This document shows positions 1-5,841 of a stretch of DNA of 19,409 bases, in pieces (positions within the stretch are counted from its first letter, which is position 1; each line of letters starts with the position of its first letter). The translations under genes and the position numbers were made by a program. Source of the stretch: JBGTLW01 sp041743835 (GTDB lineage Bacteria; Planctomycetota; Phycisphaerae; Phycisphaerales; Phycisphaeraceae); assembly GCA_041743835.1 (NCBI GenBank), contig JBGTLW010000244.1, positions 1-19,409 of the forward strand, read 5' to 3'. The notes beneath the pieces are model-generated. The model did not search any database, was not told the DNA's origin, and saw only the letters and a program-made list of their open reading frames with translations.

Positions 1-106
1 CGCTGCCCGTGCGTGCGACGCCCGCCGCCGTCAGCCGACGGTCCGCATCCCGCCCGCTGGGGTGGCGGTCCTCCGCGATCCCGTGTCGAAACAGCAGCAG
101 TTCCAT
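1..106 (-). CDS. sixA: SixA-like phosphohistidine phosphatase, N-terminal fragment
   Basis: This is the beginning of a gene whose 3' part lies beyond the left edge; 35 codons are visible. The protein starts MELLLFRHGIAEDR, and the RHG motif at residues 7-9 carries the phosphate-accepting histidine of the histidine phosphatase (phosphoglycerate mutase-like) superfamily. The start followed by GIAEDR and then an RxLTxxG stretch is typical of SixA, which removes phosphate from phosphohistidine on phosphorelay or PTS-type proteins in the cytoplasm. I chose the ATG at 106 because the RHG motif then sits at its usual distance from the N-terminus. No Shine-Dalgarno is present; a TATGCT hexamer ends six bases before the ATG. 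It lies 47 bp downstream of the porin on the same strand. Family assignment is firm; SixA among the family members is likely. Confidence 0.82.
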   Translation of the reverse strand, partial: MELLLFRHGIAEDRHPSGRDADRRLTAAGVARTGS

Positions 107-112
107 GCCACG

Positions 113-118
113 AGCATA
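113..118 (-). promoter_or_regulatory. Candidate -10 element of a leaderless sixA promoter
   Basis: On the minus strand TATGCT is followed by six bases (CGTGGC) and then the ATG. This places the expected transcription start on the A of the start codon. There is no Shine-Dalgarno sequence. No convincing -35 hexamer is seen, so the call rests on the -10 spacing and its recurrence at three other genes in the window. Confidence 0.4.
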
Positions 119-153
119 GCGGACAGGCCCGCTGGCATCGACCCCCGGCGGGA

Positions 154-1578
154 CTAAAACAGCAACTGAAATTGCAGGCGGAGCACGATGTTGGGATCGT
201 GATCGGCTGTGGTGAACGCGCTGAAGCCCTGGCTCGCGGAGAAGGGGTTGCTCCCCAGCGGGTTCGCGACCGGTGCATCACCATCGAACACATACACCAC
301 GTCGGCGGTGAGCTTCGCGTTGTGCTTGCGGAGGTAGTAGTTGCTGCCCACGGTGATGATCTGCACCGCGTCGCGTACGGCCCCGGCGATGGCGACCTCG
401 TCGTCATCGTCTGCGTCCAGCCATTCGTAACGGACAAACGGCTCAAGCTGGTCGGTGACCATGTACCCGCCCTGCACCACGACGCCGTGCGCAAAAAGGT
501 CGCTGCCCAGCGGGGCCGCGGCGTCGGCATCGTCGTCGAAGTGGCTCATCACATACGCGGCAAAAAGCGACAGGCCCCGGTGCTCATACGAGAGGTCGGC
601 CGTGACCACGGTGTACGTCCCGTCGAATGAGCCGGCGTTGTTCGCGCCGTCGATCGATTCGTAATGCCCGGCGATGCCCGCAAAGATCGCGCGGTCTTCC
701 TGACGCCACGAGGAGAAGTCGTCGGCCTGCTTCCAGTCGCCCGCGATGCGCAGGTCCGCCCGCCCGGTGGCTGCGAACTCCGAGCGGTCCGCGTTGAACT
801 CCGAGCTTTCGGAGTTGGCGCCATCCGACACCGCGGCCACCAGACGCAGGCGGTCGCCCTCCCAACCCAGTTGCACCTGCTCGGCAAAATTGGCGGTGAA
901 GTACTCGTTGACCGACGACCGCTCGACCGCCAACTGCCGCGTCGAGCTGATGAGTTCCTCGCGGAGCAGGGGCAGCTTCATCTTCCCGGCCTTGATGAAC
1001 AGACCGCTGTCGAACCGGTAGCCGAGCGTGGCCTCTTCAAGCGAGGTGTTGGCGTTGGTGCGTGAGGAGGCGAGGCGGATGAGGTAGGTGATTTTTGGAT
1101 CGGCGACGTGGCCCGCGATCTGCACTTTAGCGCGGCGGTACTGGAAGCCGGAGTCGGTCTGGTCGGCCCTTGCTGTCGCGGGGTTGCTGTTGTCCTGGTA
1201 GTCGAAGATGTACCGGAACTGGAGCTGGCCGGAGAGCCGGGCGTAGAACGAGCCGTCGGCGTTCTGGAGGTAGATGCGCCCGGTGGGGTCGATGCCCGCG
1301 GTCGCGGTGTCGGCCAGGAGGGTTGAGCGGGCTTGGGCATCGGCGAGCACCTCATTCACCAGACCCTTGATTTCCTCGGCTCGGCGCGTGGTCAGCCATT
1401 GGTCTCCAAGCTGCCGCTGGAGGTCCGCGATCATGGCATCCTTCGCGCGGTCCGCGGCCTCGAGCTGCTCCAGGCGTTGCAACAGGTCGGGGGGTGCAGC
1501 CTCTGCCGCACGGGCGACGGCAGACACATGCAGGACGGCTAACCCAATCACAAGACCAAGCAAACGTGGCGCAGACAT
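154..1578 (-). CDS. OprP/OprO-type outer-membrane porin, downstream paralog
   Basis: A 474-residue protein of the phosphate-selective porin O/P family. It should form a beta-barrel channel in the outer membrane for small anionic solutes; the true substrate cannot be told from sequence. Residues 1-24 are a signal peptide with an ARA/A cleavage site. Residues about 29-62 form a heptad-rich coiled coil, probably periplasmic and trimeric. The barrel follows from about 100 and ends in LQFQLLF, the terminal phenylalanine being the outer-membrane assembly signal. The ATG at 1578 has a GGAG five bases upstream. It is a clear paralog of the next gene: they share the TxRRAxEIKGLVxEVLADA linker, xxGIDxxGxIYLxxADGS, and FDSGLFxxAGxxKLP. 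A probable own promoter lies upstream, and a strong terminator separates it from the paralog, so it is probably transcribed independently. Confidence 0.85.
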   Translation of the reverse strand: MSAPRLLGLVIGLAVLHVSAVARAAEAAPPDLLQRLEQLEAADRAKDAMIADLQRQLGDQWLTTRRAEEIKGLVNEVLADAQARSTLLADTATAGIDPTGRIYLQNADGSFYARLSGQLQFRYIFDYQDNSNPATARADQTDSGFQYRRAKVQIAGHVADPKITYLIRLASSRTNANTSLEEATLGYRFDSGLFIKAGKMKLPLLREELISSTRQLAVERSSVNEYFTANFAEQVQLGWEGDRLRLVAAVSDGANSESSEFNADRSEFAATGRADLRIAGDWKQADDFSSWRQEDRAIFAGIAGHYESIDGANNAGSFDGTYTVVTADLSYEHRGLSLFAAYVMSHFDDDADAAAPLGSDLFAHGVVVQGGYMVTDQLEPFVRYEWLDADDDDEVAIAGAVRDAVQIITVGSNYYLRKHNAKLTADVVYVFDGDAPVANPLGSNPFSASQGFSAFTTADHDPNIVLRLQFQLLF

Positions 1579-1647
1579 GATGGCTCCGGGGTGAAGGAAC
1601 GCGCGGGATCAGGCGGCAGCGACATGGTGCTCGCCTTGCGTGGCCCG

Positions 1648-1675
1648 ATCATGACAGGACTGGCGAAAGCTTCAA
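1648..1675 (-). promoter_or_regulatory. Candidate promoter of the downstream porin
   Basis: On the minus strand TTGAAG (1675-1670) and CATGAT (1653-1648) are separated by 16 bases, giving a predicted start near 1641 and a leader of about 60 nt. It lies just after the terminator of the upstream porin, where a new promoter would be needed. Both hexamers are imperfect. Confidence 0.4.
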
Positions 1676-1706
1676 GCCGCACAAACGCGGTGCGGATGGT
1701 GCGCGC

Positions 1707-1736
1707 AAAAAAGCGGCCCGCCACGGGGCGGGCCGC
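1707..1736 (-). terminator. Rho-independent terminator of the upstream porin
   Basis: A perfect 10-bp GC-rich stem, GCGGCCCGCC at 1713-1722 pairing with GGCGGGCCGC at 1727-1736, encloses a 4-nt loop. On the minus strand it is followed by six T residues (1712-1707). It begins about 40 bases after the stop codon of the porin ending at 1775, the expected place for an intrinsic terminator acting on minus-strand transcripts. Confidence 0.88.
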
Positions 1737-1774
1737 CTGGGTTATTCAGTTGTCGTTTCAGCTTGGTGTTCGGC

Positions 1775-3133
1775 TTAGAACAGGAGCTGGAACTGGAGGC
1801 GGAAGGCGAGCTGGTCTTCGTCGTTGGTCTTGCCGGTCAGACCCAAGCCGTCGCTGAGTTCGCCGCCATTGATGTCGCCGACTTCGGCGATCGAGGTGCC
1901 TTCGAAGATGTAAACCACGTCGGCGGTGATCTTGGCGGCGTGCTTCTTCATGAAGTAGTTCACACCGACGGTGACGGCCGTGAGGGGGTCTTGGCCACCC
2001 GCTTCGGGGTCCTGCTCGATCCACTCATAGCGGGCGAACGGTGCCCAGGTGTCGTCGATGTTGACCGCACCCTGGAGGTAGAAGCCTTGGGCCTCGAGGT
2101 CTCCGACGCCGGCGGGGTTGTTGGCCTCGGCGTAGAAGTAGGCGGCGGTCAGCGAGAAGGGATTCATCTCGAGCAGCGCGTCGATGGTCAGGGCGTACCA
2201 GTCGTCGGCGTTCGCGACGGCACCGGCGTTGTCCTTGTTGTTTTCCCACTGAGCGGCGGCACCGATGAACAGGGCCGTCCCCTCGTCTTTGCTCCACGCC
2301 AACTCGTCCTTGGCCTGGTCCCATTCGCCCATGACCTTCCAGTCCACACGGCCGGTCACGCCGAACGAGTGGGCCTGGTCGCCGGTAAACTCTGTCCACT
2401 CGTTGTCTGCACCGTCGTGGATCGACGCGGCGACCGCGAAGTCATCACCCTGGTAGCCGATCTGCACCTGCTCGGCACGGTCGAGTGTGAAGTACTCGGT
2501 CACGATGCCACGATCCACCGCCACCTGGGAGGCAGAGCTCACAAGTTCCTGGCGGGCGAACGGCAGCTTGAAGACGCCGGCCTGAACGAAGAGGCCGCTG
2601 TCGAACTTGTAGCCAAAGAAGGCGTCTTCCATGACAACGTCGCCGCTGTCACGGTCGGTGGCGAGCACCAGCTTGTAGTACAGCTTGGGGTCGGCGATGT
2701 GGCCACCGACGCTGAACTTCACACGACGCATCTGGAAGCCATCGACGCTCTCGTCGTCGGCCCCGGCTGCACCCTCGTTCTCATTCCAGATGTAACGCAT
2801 CTGGATCTGACCGCCGAACTCGGCCTTCCACGAGCCATCGGCGCTCTTCAAGTAGATCTTGCCCTTGTCGTCGATGCCGGCGGTGGCACCTTCAGCAAGC
2901 AGCGAGGCGCGGGTCTCGGCGTCCGCGAGGACCTCCTTGACCAGGCCCTTGATCTCCTGGGCACGACGCTCGGTCAGCCAGCTTTCTTCCTGCTGAGCGC
3001 GAACCTGAGCGAGCTCGGCCCGGAGGGCTTGGATCTCGCCCTGCACGTCGGTCATGTTCTCTGACATCGCCGGGACCGACATCCCCGCGAGCAGCGCACC
3101 TGCCAATGCAACCTTTGCACATTTCCCTGTCAT
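1775..3133 (-). CDS. OprP/OprO-type outer-membrane porin, upstream paralog
   Basis: A 452-residue phosphate-selective porin O/P family protein. The start chosen is the ATG at 3133, not a farther in-frame start at 3196. AGGAG lies seven bases before 3133, and the protein then begins with a normal signal peptide (MTGKCAKVALAGALLAGMS..., cleavage near residue 24). Residues about 27-55 are a predicted coiled coil, followed by the same WLTxRRAxEIKGLV linker as in the neighbouring paralog. The 16-or-so-strand barrel ends in FRLQFQLLF with terminal phenylalanine. Its regulation looks more elaborate than that of its partner: a long leader, phased upstream repeats, two palindromes and a strong terminator. 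This suggests the more highly expressed or inducible copy. OprP-family membership does not prove phosphate specificity. Confidence 0.87.
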   Translation of the reverse strand: MTGKCAKVALAGALLAGMSVPAMSENMTDVQGEIQALRAELAQVRAQQEESWLTERRAQEIKGLVKEVLADAETRASLLAEGATAGIDDKGKIYLKSADGSWKAEFGGQIQMRYIWNENEGAAGADDESVDGFQMRRVKFSVGGHIADPKLYYKLVLATDRDSGDVVMEDAFFGYKFDSGLFVQAGVFKLPFARQELVSSASQVAVDRGIVTEYFTLDRAEQVQIGYQGDDFAVAASIHDGADNEWTEFTGDQAHSFGVTGRVDWKVMGEWDQAKDELAWSKDEGTALFIGAAAQWENNKDNAGAVANADDWYALTIDALLEMNPFSLTAAYFYAEANNPAGVGDLEAQGFYLQGAVNIDDTWAPFARYEWIEQDPEAGGQDPLTAVTVGVNYFMKKHAAKITADVVYIFEGTSIAEVGDINGGELSDGLGLTGKTNDEDQLAFRLQFQLLF

Positions 3134-3140
3134 CGAAGCG

Positions 3141-3145
3141 CTCCT
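3141..3145 (-). promoter_or_regulatory. Shine-Dalgarno deciding the porin start
   Basis: AGGAG on the minus strand sits seven bases before the ATG at 3133 and agrees with the start of a canonical signal peptide. No comparable site precedes the farther start at 3196. Confidence 0.75.
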
Positions 3146-3156
3146 GTAAAGAGTGA

Positions 3157-3171
3157 GGAAAAACGTTTTCC
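3157..3171 (-). promoter_or_regulatory. Palindrome in the porin leader (possible LacI-family-like operator or leader hairpin)
   Basis: GGAAAA (3157-3162) and TTTTCC (3166-3171) form a perfect inverted repeat around three bases; the core also contains the palindrome AAAACGTTTT. A central CG flanked by AA/TT is the usual core of LacI/GalR-family operators. The site lies 11 bases upstream of the Shine-Dalgarno, so it could equally be an RNA hairpin. Function is inferred only. Confidence 0.3.
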
Positions 3172-3253
3172 CTGTATGAGCCCTGCGCACCCACACGGGT
3201 CACGCATCTAAATCGTCGGCCCGTTGTGACACGGGTCTCTAATTTCGCGGGAG

Positions 3254-3307
3254 AGTAAACACACCGTGTGTGTGATTTGTTTAACAAAGGTTAGATTCGT
3301 GTTAAAC
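3254..3307 (-). promoter_or_regulatory. Porin promoter region with 11-bp-phased repeats and a palindrome
   Basis: On the minus strand three related heptamers are spaced exactly 11 bases apart: TTTAACA (3306-3300), TCTAACC (3295-3289) and TTAAACA (3284-3278). The outer two also form an 8-bp inverted repeat (3279-3286 with 3300-3307). A weak -10, TTTACT, lies at 3259-3254, so the third repeat would overlap the -35 region. Between them lies a 13-bp palindrome, ACACAC-C-GTGTGT (3259-3271). Repeats with one-turn phasing just upstream of -10 are the layout of PhoB/PhoP boxes, and the gene is an OprP-type porin. Regulation by a Pho-like response regulator is an inference. Confidence 0.4.
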
Positions 3308-3368
3308 TCTGCCGCGCCGCGAGCCGCACCGGGACTCGTGAAACGCCAGAAACGCGGTTCCAAGGCTA

Positions 3369-3719
3369 TCAGGAGGGGTCGATGCCCCTCAGATACGCCC
3401 AGGAATAGATTCCCGTGTCATGGCCGTCGGAGAAAGTGATCCGGACCGCGTAGTTGCCGACCAGCTCCGCGCCCGTCGCGGTCAGGGGGCCGCTCCCCGC
3501 CGCCGAGGCGGGCAGCACCGTCAACGGGTTGCTCGCCATCTCCTCCCGCAGCTTCCGGCTGTCGGCACTGGGGGACATCTTCCGCAGATACGCGATGGGG
3601 TAGATCGACACCAGGCCATCCATCCACCGCACGGTTAACGCGCGGTCCTTCACCAGGTCCAGGCTCCGGGGCCGGGGCGGCGGGGTGTCGTGATGGGGCA
3701 TGTCGTGGGGGCTATCCAT
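3369..3719 (-). CDS. DUF971 (GBBH-like N-terminal domain) protein
   Basis: A 116-residue protein that is essentially one DUF971 domain, the fold found at the N-terminus of gamma-butyrobetaine hydroxylase and as small stand-alone bacterial proteins of unclear function, some associated with Fe-S or cofactor handling. Visible family features are RWMDG at residues 31-35, LRKMSPSA at 45-52 (the LRxxSPSA signature) and the C-terminal block VGNYAVRITFSDGHDTGIYS at 87-106, followed by WAYLR. The N-terminal 20 residues are proline- and histidine-rich and probably disordered. The gene follows the PEGA lipoprotein by 22 bp and is probably cotranscribed with it. There is no strong Shine-Dalgarno, so an internal ATG at codon 7 remains possible. 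No function can be assigned. Confidence 0.8.
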   Translation of the reverse strand: MDSPHDMPHHDTPPPRPRSLDLVKDRALTVRWMDGLVSIYPIAYLRKMSPSADSRKLREEMASNPLTVLPASAAGSGPLTATGAELVGNYAVRITFSDGHDTGIYSWAYLRGIDPS

Positions 3720-3741
3720 GGGCGGGCCTGCGCAGCAACCT

Positions 3742-4167
3742 CTACCGCGCGGGGGGCGGCGTCTGCGGCTGCGTGGTCAGTGCGCGCATCTGGGTCGCGT
3801 GCGATCGCAGCGTCGCAGTGTCCACTTCCTCCGCAGGTGTCTGCGGCGTCATCTCGAAGTGCCAATCGATCTGCGATCGGCCGTTGGGCACCGCCTCCGC
3901 GATCAGGTCCGGGCCGGGGTACTCCCACCACGGGGCCTTGGCCTGTGCGGTGGTCCACAAGGGCTCATAGCCCTGCGCTTCCAGCCGGACATCGTAGGTG
4001 CCGTAATGCAGGAAAGGCACACGCAGCGGCGTCCGCCCCACCTCTTCATCATTGAGATAAACCAACGCCCCCGCGGGCTGCGACGTGACCGAGATCGTCC
4101 GCTGGACACAGCCAACCGCCGGGAGGCAAAGACACATCAGGATCAGCGCTGGCCGGGTCATGTCCAT
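3742..4167 (-). CDS. PEGA-domain lipoprotein
   Basis: A 141-residue predicted lipoprotein. The N-terminus has a hydrophobic segment and a lipobox-like PAVGC ending at Cys20, so the mature protein would be acylated and anchored in a membrane facing the periplasm. Residues about 25-70 form a PEGA domain (VTSQPAGALVYLNDEEVGRT, then the YxVRLEAxGYEP-type end), a small surface beta-sandwich found in envelope proteins. The remainder, including an alanine/threonine/proline-rich tail, is unrecognised. The start at 4167 is supported by TACAAT ending six bases before it; there is no Shine-Dalgarno, so the mRNA may be leaderless. Three 12-bp direct repeats lie just upstream. The DUF971 gene follows by 22 bp. 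Confidence 0.82.
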   Translation of the reverse strand: MDMTRPALILMCLCLPAVGCVQRTISVTSQPAGALVYLNDEEVGRTPLRVPFLHYGTYDVRLEAQGYEPLWTTAQAKAPWWEYPGPDLIAEAVPNGRSQIDWHFEMTPQTPAEEVDTATLRSHATQMRALTTQPQTPPPAR

Positions 4168-4173
4168 CGCCGG

Positions 4174-4179
4174 ATTGTA
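4174..4179 (-). promoter_or_regulatory. Candidate -10 element of a leaderless lipoprotein promoter
   Basis: TACAAT on the minus strand, one mismatch from TATAAT, is followed by CCGGCG and then the ATG at 4167. A start six bases after the -10 would fall on the A of the ATG. The sequence 17 bases upstream, CTTCAT, is a poor -35, so activator dependence is plausible. Confidence 0.5.
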
Positions 4180-4208
4180 GCGAACCGGCTTGTGTCATGA
4201 AGGCCGGA

Positions 4209-4244
4209 GGATGTTCCGGGGGATGTTCCGGGGGATGTTCCGGG
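4209..4244 (-). repeat. Three perfect tandem 12-bp repeats upstream of the lipoprotein promoter
   Basis: GGATGTTCCGGG (plus strand) occurs three times without mismatch at 4209-4220, 4221-4232 and 4233-4244, followed by a run that makes eight consecutive G residues (4242-4249) up to the recX stop codon. Relative to the predicted lipoprotein start at 4167 the array spans about -42 to -77 with near-helical-turn spacing, the position of activator binding sites. It may also be a simple slippage-prone repeat. Confidence 0.7.
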
Positions 4245-4249
4245 GGGGG

Positions 4250-4966
4250 TTACTCTCCCGGGCCGTCGGCATTCTCCTCGCGGGCTATGCGTTCCATGAC
4301 CTCGCGGAGCGTGTCGGGGCTAAAGCCACGCCGGGCGAGTTGGCCATACAGCCTGCGGCGGCGGACCGCGGGGTCCAGCCGGGCCATCGACGCCGATTTT
4401 TTCCGCGCCAGGTCCATGGCCGCGTCAAGCTGGTTTCGGGTATCGCTGGTTGCTTCGCCGACGACCTGATCGATGAGCCGGGCATCGATGCCCTTCTCGT
4501 AGAGCTTGCTCTTGAGCAGGGCTGGGCCAGCGGGCTTGCGCAGCTGCAGGTCGCGGACCAGCATCCGGGCGTAAGCCAGGTCGTCGAGCAAGCCCAGCTC
4601 CTCAAGGCGATCCAGCACCGCGACACGCACCGGCTCGGCGTGTTCCTTGTCGCGGAGCTTGCGGTCCAGCGCGCGGCGGCTCATCGGGCGGCTGCTGATG
4701 CGGTTCATCGCCTGACGCATGGCCTTGTCGAACAACGCGGTGTCCGCAACCCGTGCTTCCAACGCCTCATCCCACACCTGCCCCACCGCAAGCCCCAGCT
4801 CCGCGATCCGCCTCACGTTCAGCGTCACGACCACACGACCCTTGCGCTCGGGCCCGGCCGCGACACGCACCGTCGCGCGGTTCGCGTCCCGCTGCGTCGG
4901 CTTGATCGCCACGATCCGCAGCCCCGGCCCGCCCTCCAACTCAGCCGCGTGAGTCACATCAGTCAT
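4250..4966 (-). CDS. recX: RecX regulatory protein
   Basis: A 238-residue RecX-family protein; RecX binds RecA filaments and limits recombinase activity. The C-terminal two thirds show the three-helix repeats of the family: RRALDRKLRDK near residue 95, then LDRLEELGLLDDLAYARMLV, then a KPAGPALLKSKLYEKGID block, and near the end YGQLARRGFSPDTLREVMER. The N-terminal 80 or so residues are a family-typical extension, longer than in E. coli RecX (about 166 aa). The frame stays open far upstream across the opposite-strand esterase, but RecX similarity begins only after 4966. The ATG there is preceded by TATGAT six bases upstream with no Shine-Dalgarno, so leaderless initiation is likely. recA is not adjacent. 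Its start is 18 bp from the divergent esterase start. Confidence 0.85.
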   Translation of the reverse strand: MTDVTHAAELEGGPGLRIVAIKPTQRDANRATVRVAAGPERKGRVVVTLNVRRIAELGLAVGQVWDEALEARVADTALFDKAMRQAMNRISSRPMSRRALDRKLRDKEHAEPVRVAVLDRLEELGLLDDLAYARMLVRDLQLRKPAGPALLKSKLYEKGIDARLIDQVVGEATSDTRNQLDAAMDLARKKSASMARLDPAVRRRRLYGQLARRGFSPDTLREVMERIAREENADGPGE

Positions 4967-4971
4967 GGCTG

Positions 4972-4978
4972 TATCATA
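4972..4978. promoter_or_regulatory. Shared bidirectional -10 element between recX and the esterase
   Basis: The seven bases TATCATA contain TATCAT for the plus strand (4972-4977, seven bases before the esterase ATG at 4985) and TATGAT for the minus strand (4978-4973, six bases before the recX ATG at 4966). The whole intergenic gap is 18 bp, without a Shine-Dalgarno in either direction. Any -35 elements would lie inside the opposite coding sequence; none matches consensus well. Confidence 0.5.
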
Positions 4979-4984
4979 CGGCCC

Positions 4985-5830
4985 ATGCTTTCCTTCGAAA
5001 CCAACTTCTTCTCGCACACGCTCCAACTCAACTGCAAGATGCACGTGCTGCTGCCCGAGCCCGGCCCCGGGCCGGTGGACCCGGCCAACGTGCAGGACCC
5101 CCGCCACCCCGACTTCGCGGGCTACCCCACGCTTTACCTGCTCCACGGCCTGCAGGGCAACCACAACGACTGGATGCGATGGACCAGCATCGAACGCTAC
5201 GCGAGGACGCTGAATCTGGCGGTCATCATGCCAGCCGTGGACCGCTCGTTTTATTGCGACCTTGCCAGCGGGGCGCGGTATTGGGCTTACATCAGCGACG
5301 AGGTGCCCGCGCTTTGCCGGGCGATGTTCAAGCTCTCGCCCCGGCGGGAAGACACCTACGTCGCGGGGCTTTCCATGGGCGGGTACGGGGCTTTCAAGCT
5401 CGCCTTCAACCGCCCGGAGATGTTCGCGGCCGCGGCATCGCTGTCCGGCGCGCTTCGTGTCGATGCACGCTTCAACATTGATAGCGACCAGGTCTGGCGC
5501 GACACGATGACCAATGCCTTCGGCGATCAGGCACGCTACACAGGTTCGATCAACGACCTGATGCACATGGCCACCCAACGCGCCAAAGCCACCGACCCCA
5601 CGCCCCCGCTGTACCAGGCCTGCGGCACCGACGACTTCCTCTACCAGCAGAACACCCAGTTCCGCGACCACGCCCGGAGCCTCGGCCTCGACCTGACCTA
5701 CGTGGAACACCCGGGATACGGACACACCTGGGACTACTGGGACATGACCATCCAGGACACCCTCGCGTGGTTCATGAAGCAAAGAGAGGCGGCGAAAGCA
5801 GCTTCCAGCGAGCTCTCGCTTACCACCTGA
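4985..5830 (+). CDS. Alpha/beta-hydrolase esterase (FrmB/EstA-like, esterase D family)
   Basis: A 281-residue serine esterase of the family that includes S-formylglutathione hydrolase (FrmB) and tributyrin esterase EstA. The nucleophile elbow GLSMGGYGAF has Ser130. The oxyanion-hole region is YLLHGLQGNHNDW at 51-63. Asp216 or Asp217 (CGTDD) and His247 (GYGHTWDYWD) complete the triad. There is no signal peptide, so it is probably cytoplasmic; the natural substrate is unknown, with short acyl esters the family norm. The ATG at 4985 is chosen because similarity begins there. The frame is open far upstream, but that part is antisense to recX. It begins a plus-strand run with the next two genes; its stop is 11 bp before the next start. 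No Shine-Dalgarno is present. Confidence 0.85.
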   Translation: MLSFETNFFSHTLQLNCKMHVLLPEPGPGPVDPANVQDPRHPDFAGYPTLYLLHGLQGNHNDWMRWTSIERYARTLNLAVIMPAVDRSFYCDLASGARYWAYISDEVPALCRAMFKLSPRREDTYVAGLSMGGYGAFKLAFNRPEMFAAAASLSGALRVDARFNIDSDQVWRDTMTNAFGDQARYTGSINDLMHMATQRAKATDPTPPLYQACGTDDFLYQQNTQFRDHARSLGLDLTYVEHPGYGHTWDYWDMTIQDTLAWFMKQREAAKAASSELSLTT

Positions 5831-5841
5831 CGGCCAAGCCC

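Noticed and set aside
1763..3064. A 433-codon plus-strand open frame opposite the upstream porin
   Set aside because: The minus strand has a signal peptide, coiled coil and porin C-terminus; the plus frame has no domain or ribosome site.
4967..5782. Minus-strand extension of the recX frame through the esterase gene
   Set aside because: No RecX similarity before 4966, and the opposite strand encodes an intact catalytic-triad esterase there.
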